64,000 bases of DNA. Source: Peptococcaceae bacterium (GTDB lineage: Bacteria > Bacillota > Desulfotomaculia > Desulfotomaculales > Desulfocucumaceae). Positions 1 to 8,800 of the stretch are shown here, piece after piece. The translations under genes were made by a program, and so were the position numbers. The notes below the pieces were generated by a model. The model did no database searches. It was not told the DNA's origin and worked only from the letters and a program-made list of their open reading frames with translations. Location of the stretch: assembly GCA_023512435.1 (NCBI GenBank), contig JAILZP010000004.1, forward strand, positions 1-64,000. The letters are read 5' to 3'. Position 1 is the stretch's first letter. Each line of letters opens with the position of its first letter.

Positions 1-538
1 ATTGGCAAGTACAAATCAGATTTTTTATTTACATTTAATTCCCTCGCTAAAAAGATCCATGCGAATTTTTTAATTATCTTATTTTTATCTTCTGGGTTTT
101 CCGCTTTTCTAATTTTCTTGAGATATTTTTCTTTTAGCTCATCGCTTTTCCATGGTAATGGGCTAAACAAAAACGGGCTTGGTGGATAAGCTTTTCTCAA
201 TTCGTCTGTAGAAAGATAGAGCATCATAGCAGAAGCAATTCTATCGAAAATGCCCCTATTAATGGTTCTCGCTTCCCCATAACAAGCCTTCTCATACGTA
301 CGGATACCGCAACCAAGCTCTTGCGCCGCTTTCTTGCAAGATCCCTTGATTTCAGTAAACTTTTTTATTAGCTCTAACGATTCGTTGTTTAGAGGAATCC
401 TTTCATTTTTGTGGCAGTTTCCTTTCAATTCCTCAATTTTTTTACTCAAAAGTTTTTCTAGAAGCAGGTCAAGCTCTTCCCCTTTAACACTAACACAAAC
501 CCCTCTACAAATTCTGCTTAGCCTATCCGGCTTCATGT
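1..538 (-). CDS. Partial hypothetical protein with HTH-like segment, runs off left edge
   Basis: An open frame reads leftward from ATG at 538 to the window edge (179 codons, no stop), so the C-terminus is missing. The product is lysine-rich. Around residues 60-95 it has a segment (KAAQELGCGIRTYEKA) that resembles a helix-turn-helix, suggesting DNA binding, but I recognise no family. No clear ribosome-binding site precedes the ATG. A TAG lies four codons upstream in the same frame, and a 39-codon frame precedes that stop, so this may be the downstream part of a gene broken by a nonsense codon. The DNA is AT-rich, unlike the backbone to the right, which fits an integrated element. Confidence 0.5.
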
Positions 539-545
539 TTAGGTT

Positions 546-665
546 CTATGCCGGCTGCTTGTAACTTTTGTAACATACGTGGGGATAGTAAGCAAGAAAA
601 AGTTGATACGCTCTTCTTACTTTATCCGTAACTCTAAATAGTTTGGTTCTTTTCACCCTAGCCAT
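546..665 (-). CDS. Small ORF (39 aa), possible 5' part of the interrupted gene at 1-538
   Basis: ATG at 665 to TAG at 546-548 encodes a basic 39-residue peptide (MARVKRTKLF...). It is in the same frame as the next ORF, which restarts at 538 only four codons after the TAG. Either the two are a coupled pair, or one gene was split by the TAG, or the stop is read through. No homology is recognised. No strong Shine-Dalgarno sequence is visible. Confidence 0.3.
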   Translation of the reverse strand: MARVKRTKLFRVTDKVRRAYQLFLAYYPHVCYKSYKQPA

Positions 666-698
666 TAAAAATTCAGAAAAACAAATCACATTTAAATT

Positions 699-1121
699 TT
701 GCTGTTTCTACTTTCCACTTTGCCCCTTCCTCTGATTTCACTTCTCGGGCTTCTACTGGTGCTTTGGGGTGTTTCCACTATAACGCTGCGGTTTGCTGGA
801 GAAAGTGCGACTGCTGTTATCACCGGCATCCACCGCCAGGGTGGCGAACGCACCGATGGAAAACCAGGCCGATATACTTACAGCATTGGTTATACCTTTA
901 TCCTTCCTGATGGGCGGCGGGTGAATGGCTCCACAACAAAAATCGGCGGTGCTGTTTATATAAAAGCAAATGGCACCTCCACCCTCCCCGTCCGATATTT
1001 CAAGGCCGTCCCGTTTATAAACACGCCGGAGGAAAAAACACGGCCATCTTTCGGCCAACCGGTACTTATAATAGCAGGTGCGTTTCTTATTTTTGTTATG
1101 AATCGGCCAAAATTAAACTAA
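699..1121 (+). CDS. Small membrane protein, DUF3592-like
   Basis: A 140-residue product with a hydrophobic N-terminal segment (about residues 2-30), a soluble central part containing YTYSIGYTF..DGR, and a second hydrophobic segment near the C-terminus (about 118-134). This N-TM / beta-rich domain / C-TM plan is that of DUF3592-type membrane proteins of unknown function. The start is uncertain: TTG at 699 (or ATT at 696) follows a TAA at 693 and there is no ribosome-binding site, so the gene may lack its true 5' end. It lies in the AT-rich segment left of the tRNA-Ser fragment. Confidence 0.5.
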   Translation: MLFLLSTLPLPLISLLGLLLVLWGVSTITLRFAGESATAVITGIHRQGGERTDGKPGRYTYSIGYTFILPDGRRVNGSTTKIGGAVYIKANGTSTLPVRYFKAVPFINTPEEKTRPSFGQPVLIIAGAFLIFVMNRPKLN

Positions 1122-1610
1122 AGGGATGATAGCTAGACATGATGAAAATATCTTCTGTGTGGGAATTGTTTGTTGCTTGCTGTAACTAGTATGACAGATT
1201 GTCCTTTAAAGATTACTTTTTGTTGTTTCTCTAAAAACAGCGTTTTCACGTTTTCTTTATTAAAAATCAATTCAATTTCAGTTTATTCAGTTATGTTAAA
1301 ATTGCTATTGTAAGAATATATTAGCTTTCAGACCTGAATGAGATTGAATATATGGAATTATTAGGATTCCTGCCTGAAGCTAAGAGCGATTGAAATCAGG
1401 CGTGTCATTGCGGAAAAAGAGACTATAATTTTAGCGGGGATGGTTCAAGAAGGGGACCTGACTTAATGGTCGCCTAACAGCCGCCGAAAAGGTGAGAAAC
1501 ATCTGCAAATAGATTAAACAGGTGAAATAATGGAGTTTTGGGGCTGGACCAAAATAGTTAACAGGCAAAAGCTTCAGGAACAAATTAAAACCAACAGAAA
1601 AGCAGGGTTA
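1122..1610. other. AT-rich, gene-poor end of putative integrated element
   Basis: No convincing gene. Short coding-like stretches in different frames (around 1351-1464) are broken by stops and suggest decayed coding DNA. A 60-codon frame from 1530 runs through the tRNA remnant and is not taken as a gene. Base composition is visibly richer in A+T than everything right of about 1900. Confidence 0.4.
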
Positions 1611-1615
1611 TACAA

Positions 1616-1676
1616 CTCGAAATCGAGTAGACCGTTAGTAGCGGTCTCGTGGGTTCGAATCCCACTCTCTCCGCCA
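1616..1676 (+). other. 3' fragment of tRNA-Ser(CGA): candidate attachment site (attL/attR)
   Basis: The sequence from the anticodon loop (CTCGAAA, anticodon CGA at 1618-1620) to CCA (1674-1676) is a normal class II tRNA-Ser 3' half. It has the 3' anticodon strand TCGAG, a long variable arm with stem AGACCG/CGGTCT, a T-arm GTGGG-TTCGAAT-CCCAC, and the acceptor strand TCTCTCC followed by G and CCA. The 5' half is absent: the five bases before the loop (TACAA) cannot pair with TCGAG, and there is no D-arm. A tRNA cut in the anticodon loop is the usual signature of the crossover point of a phage or ICE tyrosine integrase. The AT-rich flank to the left supports this. Confidence 0.7.
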
Positions 1677-1690
1677 GAATTTATAAAAGA

Positions 1691-1726
1691 CAAGGGATTC
1701 TCACGGGTATAGGTGAGAATCCCTTG
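1691..1726. terminator. Hairpin after tRNA-Ser fragment
   Basis: CAAGGGATTCTCAC (1691-1704) pairs perfectly with GTGAGAATCCCTTG (1713-1726). The T-tract is weak. The stem closely matches the terminator at 13312-13351. It probably terminated the original tRNA transcript. Confidence 0.6.
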
Positions 1727-1928
1727 TTGATTTTGGGAGCAGATATTGGGGTGTTGCTTCGGCAGCCTTTAAAAACCTGATTTGCATCTGGGCAAGTCTG
1801 AAACCGCCCCCACTGGCAACATTAAAATAATTAATTCATATATCAAATTTATTAATCTTTATCTTGACATATTTAATGTACCGTGCTAAATTATTCTAAA
1901 GAATATAAAATTCATTCAAAAGCAATCT

Positions 1929-2327
1929 TTGGAGGTGAGCCATATAAAATACAGGTATCCGGGCCGGTGCCCCGTCTGCGGCCACGAAATGCTGGTGAGC
2001 AAACTGGCCTGTACGCACTGTCAGACAAAGCTGGAAGGTGAATTTGACACATGCAAGTTCTGCCGCCTTCCAAACGATCAGGTGGAGTTTATCGAAGTCT
2101 TTATTAAATGCCGGGGGAATATAAAGGACGTAGAAAAAGAACTGGGCATTTCCTATCCCACGGTCAGAAACCGCCTGGAGGGGGTTATTCAGGCCTTGGG
2201 CTATCGGGTGGAAAAAGTTGACCTCCAGGAAGACAGGGAAAGCAGGCAAAAAATACTGCTCTCCCTGGAGAAAGGGGAAATCACTCCCCAGGATGCTGTT
2301 CGACAGCTTAAAAAAACCGGCAAGTAG
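1929..2327 (+). CDS. DUF2089 family protein (zinc-ribbon plus HTH plus SHOCT-like tail)
   Basis: The N-terminus carries a zinc-ribbon pattern (CPVCG, then CTHC) with further cysteines at TCKFC. An HTH-like segment follows (KDVEKELGISYPTVRNRL). The C-terminal helix pair (LEKGEITPQDAVRQL) resembles the SHOCT-like motif that is repeated in the next gene. This is the plan of DUF2089 proteins, presumed transcription regulators. The start is unusual: the frame opens at TTG 1929, but a strong GGAGGTGA at 1931-1938 would place initiation near 1944, where the in-frame codon is ATA. The next gene follows within about 30 bases and is probably co-transcribed. Confidence 0.75.
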   Translation: MEVSHIKYRYPGRCPVCGHEMLVSKLACTHCQTKLEGEFDTCKFCRLPNDQVEFIEVFIKCRGNIKDVEKELGISYPTVRNRLEGVIQALGYRVEKVDLQEDRESRQKILLSLEKGEITPQDAVRQLKKTGK

Positions 2328-2360
2328 GCTTCTGCAATGATTGGAAAGGAGTCAAATCAA

Positions 2361-2771
2361 ATGAGCAGCGAAAAAATTAAAATTTTGGAAATGGTCAGGG
2401 AGGGGAAAATAACTCCCGCCGAGGGTTTGGATTTGCTGAAAGCGCTGGAAGAGACGGAGGAAAAGCCGTCCGCCTCAGGACCTGACAGGTTTCTCCGGGT
2501 GCGCGTGAGCGGGGACAAAACAAAGAAGGTAAATATTAACATCCCCTTGAAACTGATGAAGGCTTTTTCCAAGGTTGCCACCTTCGGCATGAAGTTTATT
2601 CCGGAGGAGGCGCGCTTGGAGATGCAAAAGAAAGGGATAGATCTTACCAGTATGAACCTGGAAGAATTGATTCAGATTATCGACCAGGGTCTGGTGGATG
2701 AAAAATTGGTCGACATCGACGTGGAGGACCAGGAAGAAGGAAGAGTAAGGGTGGAGGTCTATGTGGACTAG
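2361..2771 (+). CDS. SHOCT-like/YvlB N-terminal domain protein
   Basis: The product is 136 residues from ATG 2361, which is preceded by AAAGGAG. The N-terminus (ILEMVREGKITPAEGLDLLKALEE) is the helical motif found at the start of YvlB/DUF4097 and related membrane-stress proteins. The remainder is a charged alpha/beta region with no recognised domain and no membrane segment. It is in tandem with the DUF2089 gene, whose C-terminus carries the same motif, which suggests paired function, perhaps as regulator and partner. The exact role is unknown. Confidence 0.7.
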   Translation: MSSEKIKILEMVREGKITPAEGLDLLKALEETEEKPSASGPDRFLRVRVSGDKTKKVNINIPLKLMKAFSKVATFGMKFIPEEARLEMQKKGIDLTSMNLEELIQIIDQGLVDEKLVDIDVEDQEEGRVRVEVYVD

Positions 2772-2994
2772 CATGCCGCGCCGCAGGTGCTTTGCTCTAG
2801 TGCGGATAAGGAAAAATGGAAAGGGGTTTGCCATACCAGGCAACCGGCGCCGCAATACATGGGTGCGGCAGGAAATTTGGCCTTTTTTTTGAATATAATA
2901 TTAAAATATCACTTTCCCGATAAAATCTTCTGGAACAGGGTATTTGAGCGCCAGCCACGGTCATACTGCCGTTTGCCCTCCGCCGGAGGTTACA

Positions 2995-5553
2995 ATGTTT
3001 AAAATTAAACTTCAAGCGCCGGGTATCGGCGGGAAAATTGTCAGCAGGAAGGGTATTGCGAACAAGCTGCAAAACATCTTTCACCACCGGCTGACGCTAA
3101 TCACGGCGCCGGCGGGATACGGCAAGACAACGGCCGCCGCCGGTTTTCTGGCTGAAACCGGTATCCCGCATGCCTGGTTTTCCGTTGACCCGGAGGACAA
3201 TGATCCCGCAAGATTCTGGCAGTACCTGGCGGCCGCCATGGCCGAAGCTGTTGCCGGCCTGGGCGGCCGTCTCGGGGATTTGGCTTTGAGCAGGGAACTG
3301 ATCGCCTCCAATATATTTACCGGCCTGCTTATCGACCAGTTATACGGCATTCCGGGAAACTTCGTCATAGTGCTTGATGACTATCATCTGATCCAAAATG
3401 AACTGGTGCGGCAAAGCCTGGTCTATTTTATAAATAATAAGCCGTCCGGCATCCATTTGATGATCCTCGGCAGGCAGGATCAGGACAATGAACTGGCCGT
3501 CATGTCCGCCAAAGGGCAGGCGATCAGGATCGGCAGGAGGGACCTGGCTTTCAATGCTGATGAAATATTGGACTTCTACAGGCAAAAGGGCGTTAGTCTC
3601 ACACCGGAAGAAGCGTCCGTCATCGGGGACCGCACCGAAGGGTGGGCGGCCGGACTGGTGATCGCCTCCCTGATCATCGAGGAGGGCGGCAACGTTCAAG
3701 AATCCGTCAGCCAGTTGTCGGGCCGCAGCCGCCATCTCGACCGTTACTTCCGGGATGAGGTTTTTAACCACTGGCCCGGCGAGGTCAGGAACTTCCTTAT
3801 TCATACATCCATCCTCGACCGGCTGACCGGGTCCCTCTGCCGGGCGGTGACGGGACGGGTGGACAGCGCGGGGATCTTGCAGGGACTTGCGGAAGGCAAC
3901 AGCTTTATCATCCCCCTGGATCAGAAGAATGAGTGGTTCCGCTATCACCACCTCTTTGCAGAGTTTCTAAGAACCAGACTGGAGCAGGAAGATCCGTCCA
4001 TCATCAAATCCCTGTACGGCCTGGCAGGCGCCTGGCTGCATGAAAACGGCCTGGTGCGGGAGGCCATCGACGCCCTGATTAAGGCGGAAGATTTTCCAAA
4101 GGCGGTAACCCTTATCGGGGACTCTTTCGCCATACTTGCAAATAACGGCGAGTTTCCGGCCCTGGCCAAATGGTTGAGCGCCATTCCGGAGGCATACTAC
4201 GAAAACAATGTCAGGTTATGCTCCGCATACGCCTGGGTCCTGGCCATGGAAGGCAACAGGGAAGCGGCGGATGAATGGTCGAAGAGAACGGTGGCCTGCT
4301 TCCACCGGATCAGGGACAGCCTGGATGATGTTAGAGAAAGGAATTACATGGAGGCACAGGCCGCCATTATCCGGGCGGACAACGCCATCAGGCGCCTGGA
4401 TGCGGCCACTGCCGCCAGGTGTTACGCCGAAGCCGGCAAACTTGAACTGGACGATCATATCCTTACCGGTGAGCTGAATCCGGGACAGCCAAGCATGCTG
4501 AGAACGGTATATGGATTTTACGGCAGGCTGAATGATCTGGAAAAGGCTGTTTTCCCTTTTATCAATGACTTTCCCAGGATGATCGGCAAGGCTTCGGCAT
4601 ACTCGAAAGTCATATTGATAGAATCCCTGTACGAACGCAACAGGATCAAAGAATCTCACGGCTTTCTGGCGCAGGTCCTGGAGGAGGCGTTAGCCCTGGA
4701 TAATCCGGGCGTCATCGTTCCCTGTTTTATCACTTTGGCCAAAATCAACAGATCCGGGGGTGACCTGGAGGGCGCCCTGAACACGGTTGCCGAAGGAAAA
4801 AGGAAGCTGCGCGGCAGGGGCAGGACTTATTGGGAATACCTGTTTGACCTGTTCACGGCCAGGCTATACCTTGACAGGCATGATCTAAAGGGCGCCGGGG
4901 AATGGATGGATCCGGGCCGAATCGGCATCTACGACAGTATTTCCTGCATGCGGGAATTCGAATACCTGGTTTTTGCCAGGTATTTATGCCTGGAAAAGCG
5001 TCACCAAGAGGCGCTGCTGCTGCTGGGCCGCCTCCTGGATCTGGCCGAAAAGGAAGGCCGTCTGGGCAGCCGGATTGAGATTCTCTGCCTGATGGCTGTG
5101 GCCAACCGCTTCGGCAAGGATCCGGCAAGGGCGATGGCGCCGCTGGACCAGGCCCTGTCACTGGGGATGGAACACGGGTACGCCAGGACTTTCATCGACG
5201 AGGCGGAGCCCATGGCCGGGCTGCTGGAGAGCTACCTGAAACGGAAGGGCCGGGCGGGCTGCGAAGAAATGAATAATTACGCCAAAAACCTGTACGAGAT
5301 GACCGCGGCCTGCATCACGGCCAACCGCGGCAAACTTGCCGGCGGCGATGCGGCGGCGGAGGCTTTGACCCGGAAGGAATACAAGGTGCTGCAGCTTCTG
5401 TCGGCCGGCCGGTCCAACGGCCAGATCGCCAGGGAACTCAGTATCACCGTCAGAACAGTCAAATACCACAATGCCAACATATACGGGAAGCTGGGCGCCA
5501 GGAACCGGCTGGAGGCTCTTTACAGGGCCAGGCAATTGGGATTGTTGCAATAG
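2995..5553 (+). CDS. Large ATP-binding LuxR-family (LAL/MalT-like) transcriptional activator
   Basis: ATG 2995 follows GGAGGT at 2985-2990 and gives 852 residues, the usual size for MalT/LAL activators. A Walker A motif (APAGYGKTT) lies at residues 38-46, a Walker B-like strand (FVIVLDDYH) near residue 122, a long TPR-like helical middle, and a C-terminal LuxR HTH (LTRKEYKVLQLLSAGRSNGQIARELS...) over the last 65 residues. Family knowledge: such STAND ATPases oligomerise on inducer binding and activate nearby operons. The genes directly downstream encode two secreted proteins. A palindrome at 5696-5715 between regulator and target is a plausible operator, so I infer local control of 5865-11073. 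Confidence 0.9.
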   Translation: MFKIKLQAPGIGGKIVSRKGIANKLQNIFHHRLTLITAPAGYGKTTAAAGFLAETGIPHAWFSVDPEDNDPARFWQYLAAAMAEAVAGLGGRLGDLALSRELIASNIFTGLLIDQLYGIPGNFVIVLDDYHLIQNELVRQSLVYFINNKPSGIHLMILGRQDQDNELAVMSAKGQAIRIGRRDLAFNADEILDFYRQKGVSLTPEEASVIGDRTEGWAAGLVIASLIIEEGGNVQESVSQLSGRSRHLDRYFRDEVFNHWPGEVRNFLIHTSILDRLTGSLCRAVTGRVDSAGILQGLAEGNSFIIPLDQKNEWFRYHHLFAEFLRTRLEQEDPSIIKSLYGLAGAWLHENGLVREAIDALIKAEDFPKAVTLIGDSFAILANNGEFPALAKWLSAIPEAYYENNVRLCSAYAWVLAMEGNREAADEWSKRTVACFHRIRDSLDDVRERNYMEAQAAIIRADNAIRRLDAATAARCYAEAGKLELDDHILTGELNPGQPSMLRTVYGFYGRLNDLEKAVFPFINDFPRMIGKASAYSKVILIESLYERNRIKESHGFLAQVLEEALALDNPGVIVPCFITLAKINRSGGDLEGALNTVAEGKRKLRGRGRTYWEYLFDLFTARLYLDRHDLKGAGEWMDPGRIGIYDSISCMREFEYLVFARYLCLEKRHQEALLLLGRLLDLAEKEGRLGSRIEILCLMAVANRFGKDPARAMAPLDQALSLGMEHGYARTFIDEAEPMAGLLESYLKRKGRAGCEEMNNYAKNLYEMTAACITANRGKLAGGDAAAEALTRKEYKVLQLLSAGRSNGQIARELSITVRTVKYHNANIYGKLGARNRLEALYRARQLGLLQ

Positions 5554-5635
5554 AAAAGCAGCCATACCAAGGCGCGCTTTTTTTAGTGCCGGGGGCATCA
5601 GGATGCTCCAAAGGGCATGAATGTTCAGTGACAGA

Positions 5636-5677
5636 GCGGCTGTCGTGCAAATTATTGCATCGGCGGCCGCTTTTTTT
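5636..5677 (+). terminator. Rho-independent terminator after LAL regulator
   Basis: GCGGC...TGCAA and TTGCA...GCCGC form a two-part stem, followed by seven T residues. It separates the regulator from the secreted-protein genes. Confidence 0.75.
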
Positions 5678-5695
5678 ACAGGTAAAAATTTTTAA

Positions 5696-5739
5696 ACCTG
5701 TACCAAAGTACAGGTTTTAAAAGTCATGGGTGTTATAAA
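5696..5739 (+). promoter_or_regulatory. Lux-box-like palindrome and -10 element before secreted-protein operon
   Basis: A 20-bp palindrome, ACCTGTA-CCAAAG-TACAGGT, spans 5696-5715. A TATAAA -10 candidate lies at 5734-5739. Its centre falls about 40 bp before the expected start site and no good -35 hexamer exists, as at activator-dependent promoters. Both outer heptamers equal those of the Vibrio fischeri lux box. The flanks extend the pairing, so a plain hairpin or attenuator is an alternative. Confidence 0.45.
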
Positions 5740-5864
5740 ATTTATAGTTGATACTGATAAGTCCTTCCTGGGGATTTGGTTGGTCCAGTGTTGCAATATT
5801 CGGACGCAGAGATCCGGGCTTAGGGATGATTTGACAACTAACTGGTAAACAAGGTGGAAAGGAT

Positions 5865-8800
5865 GTGGATCTGGAAATGAAAAGGGAGAGGATATTGCTG
5901 TTGGCGTTTGCTGCGGCGATGCTTTTCAGTGCGCTTTTCAATCCGCCGCTGGCCGGCGCTCAACCGCAAACCAAAGGGAATTTTTCACCGGATGCTTCTC
6001 TGCAAGATCTGGGATTTAATAATACCCAGCCGTTGAGAAAGGACCCGGATGGCAATCTCATCGATACAAAAACCCAGAATCCCTTCGGGGCGCCCAAAAA
6101 GACCTTCGTGAGCAGCATGAGCGTCGCTACGGCGGGATTAAAAGGGGCAAGCTTTGAGCTGCATGACGACACCTTGTCTGACCAGGCTTTGCATGGTAAA
6201 CCTTTTATGACGGAAAACTCGACCCGGGTTTATGATTCCGCGGGAAAGGCATATGATTGGCGATCGCTGCCCAAGGTGATGACGGCGGCGAATATTAACG
6301 AAACCACCGTATACCAGCAGGTGCTGACCGCCGTTCTGGTTCCCGAACCCGTCGGAACCAAATACGGGCTCCAGCTGGTGATCGAGGACTACAACGCCGG
6401 CGGCAAGCCCGGCAGTTATGTAATACCGCTGAAAATAGACGGCATAACCATGCCGGGCCTGACCAGAAAGGCTTATCTTTCTAATTCTTGGGACTGGCAG
6501 TACGGCAGTCCCGACACCCAATCCTTTCCGGCGCAGGACTACAAATCACACTTGAAAATGGCCGCCTGCCGGGGCCGGGTGGTCATACTGGTCAACCAGA
6601 CATTATATGATTTTGCACTGAGCTATTCAAAATCATCCGGATACACCGCTGCCCTGAGAAGATCCGTGACCTTTAACAATAACAGCACAGTGGCGCCCAT
6701 TGCGGCCGGCGATACCCCGGTGATCGACCTGGAGGCCGGAGACGTGAATAATGACGGCCTGCAGGACCTGGCGGTGACAGTCGGATCGGCGCAGGGAACC
6801 AAGGACACCCGCCTTTTGCTCTACAAGTGGGAGCAGGATCAATCCTCCAGCTTCAGCCAGCCCATGTACTGGCTGAGCGTCAGTGCGGTAAACATCACTT
6901 CTCTGTCAAAGGCGCGTACTCCCGGCACTTTAAAGCATGCGGCGGTGGCGGTGGGCAATGTGACCGGTAGAGGGCCTGCCGTTCTGGTGAGCGGCTATAA
7001 TGAAAATAACGTCTTTACATTCACGTATGTAACGTATAATCCTCAGACCGGCAAATTCGCCGCCAGCCCTCAAATCCCCGTGACCGGCAATTCCATGCCG
7101 GTTTTGGGGGGACAGAGCAAATACGCCGACCCCAATCCCAAGCACAACGTTGCGCCTGTCCTGGCCTGTGTTTCCTTCGGCGCCCCCAGTCCCGGCCTGC
7201 CGCAATACATTTTTTATGACGGCTGGATCTTTCAATACGATCAAAACGCCAAAAAATTTGCCTTGATATTCCATGATTCGCAAGACTACTGTTTGTGGGG
7301 TAATGGCAAATCAGGTTATTTGGGTGTGATCTTTTTTGATACCGTGGCCGGCAATCTCTCCCGTGCCGTCTCGAACCAGCCCGGCGCCGAGCAGTTCGCC
7401 GTGCTGACCGAGAACTCCTACCTTGGAGACTATGCCGGTGTACGGTGGTACTCCATGAATAACGGTCAAATAAGCCTGACCAAAAGCTATGCCGGCGTCC
7501 AACATTATCCGGCCCTTTGCGGCGCCGTGGTCAAGGGCACGTTTAAAACCCTGAAATACGTGAGCTACGCCTTTGCCATGAGCGATCCCAAGGTAATCGC
7601 CGTTTTGGGGGCGTCCCCCGCCTACCGGGAGTTGCAGGACGCCTACGCCGCCTGGGGAGGCCAGACCACAACCTTCGGCAAATCGACCTCCAAGGAAAAG
7701 GAAACCAGTCACAGCGTCAGCGCCAGCGTGGGGGTAACCGAAGGAATGAGTGTCGAGCAAAGCGTGGGGATTATTTTTAATGAAACAATATCATCAGTGG
7801 AATTTACGGTTAATGTCACGGCTGAGTTTTCGTGGGAATGGAGCAAATCAACGTCGGTTTCCACCAGCCAGAGCTTTTCCGCCGTCGACAAGGATATGGT
7901 GGTGATCACCAGCACCCCCTGCGATCTGTATACCTACCAGATCAGCGACCCCGGCCAGAAAGACGACGGCAGCTACATTGTGCTTACAGTTCCCTATCAG
8001 CCCCAGCTCAGCATGATGAATCTCGAAGATTACAACGAAGCTGTCGACAAAATGAACCAGGCCGCCGGGAAGACAGTCGCCGCCAAAGTGCCGTCGTCCG
8101 TGCTGAGCCACACCGCCGGCGACCCGCGCACCTATCCTTCGGACACCAGCAGCTTCGGCGGCATTGTCCCCGGCACTGTAGTGGTGCCTGATGCCGGGTT
8201 CATGGGTGTCGGAAGCGGCAGCGGGCTGGCAACGCAATCCATAACCCAGGAGGTCTCCAGTTCCAAGTCCTTTGAGGCGGGAGTCGATGTGAATGTGGAG
8301 TTCCAAATGGTTGCCGGTTTTGCCCTGGTGGGGATCAATGCCGGCGCAGGATACCGCCATACGGCCACCAGCTCCGTCGGCAGCGGCACCGAGATCTCCG
8401 GATCGGTTCTGAACCTGCCGACCGATAAGAGCGGCAAATACAACCAATACAATTTCAACTGGGAGCTGGTCGGCTATAAAGCCTATTTGACTCCGGACAA
8501 ATCTGAGGAGTGCTATGTAGTCAACTACCTGGTTAAACCGAACGGGAACACCCCGCCCCCGGCGCCCGGCAACCTGCAGCTGATATCCTACGCCAATGAC
8601 GCCGCCGGCGTCTCGGCGACCATTGGCTGGGACAGCGTGAAGAACGCCAGTAAATATTTAATTTATCGTTCCACTTCACAGGATGTCGATATCACAAAAG
8701 AACCCTATGCCGCGGTCTACCCCCAGGCGGGCGCCAATAATCAGCCCAAACCGCCTCTTTTCGTTGATAACAGCCTGGTAAAAGGCCAGCAATACTATTA

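Noticed and set aside
1530-1712. 60-codon open frame running through the tRNA-Ser fragment
   Set aside because: Its second half is translated tRNA sequence (a common artefact) and it has no ribosome-binding site.
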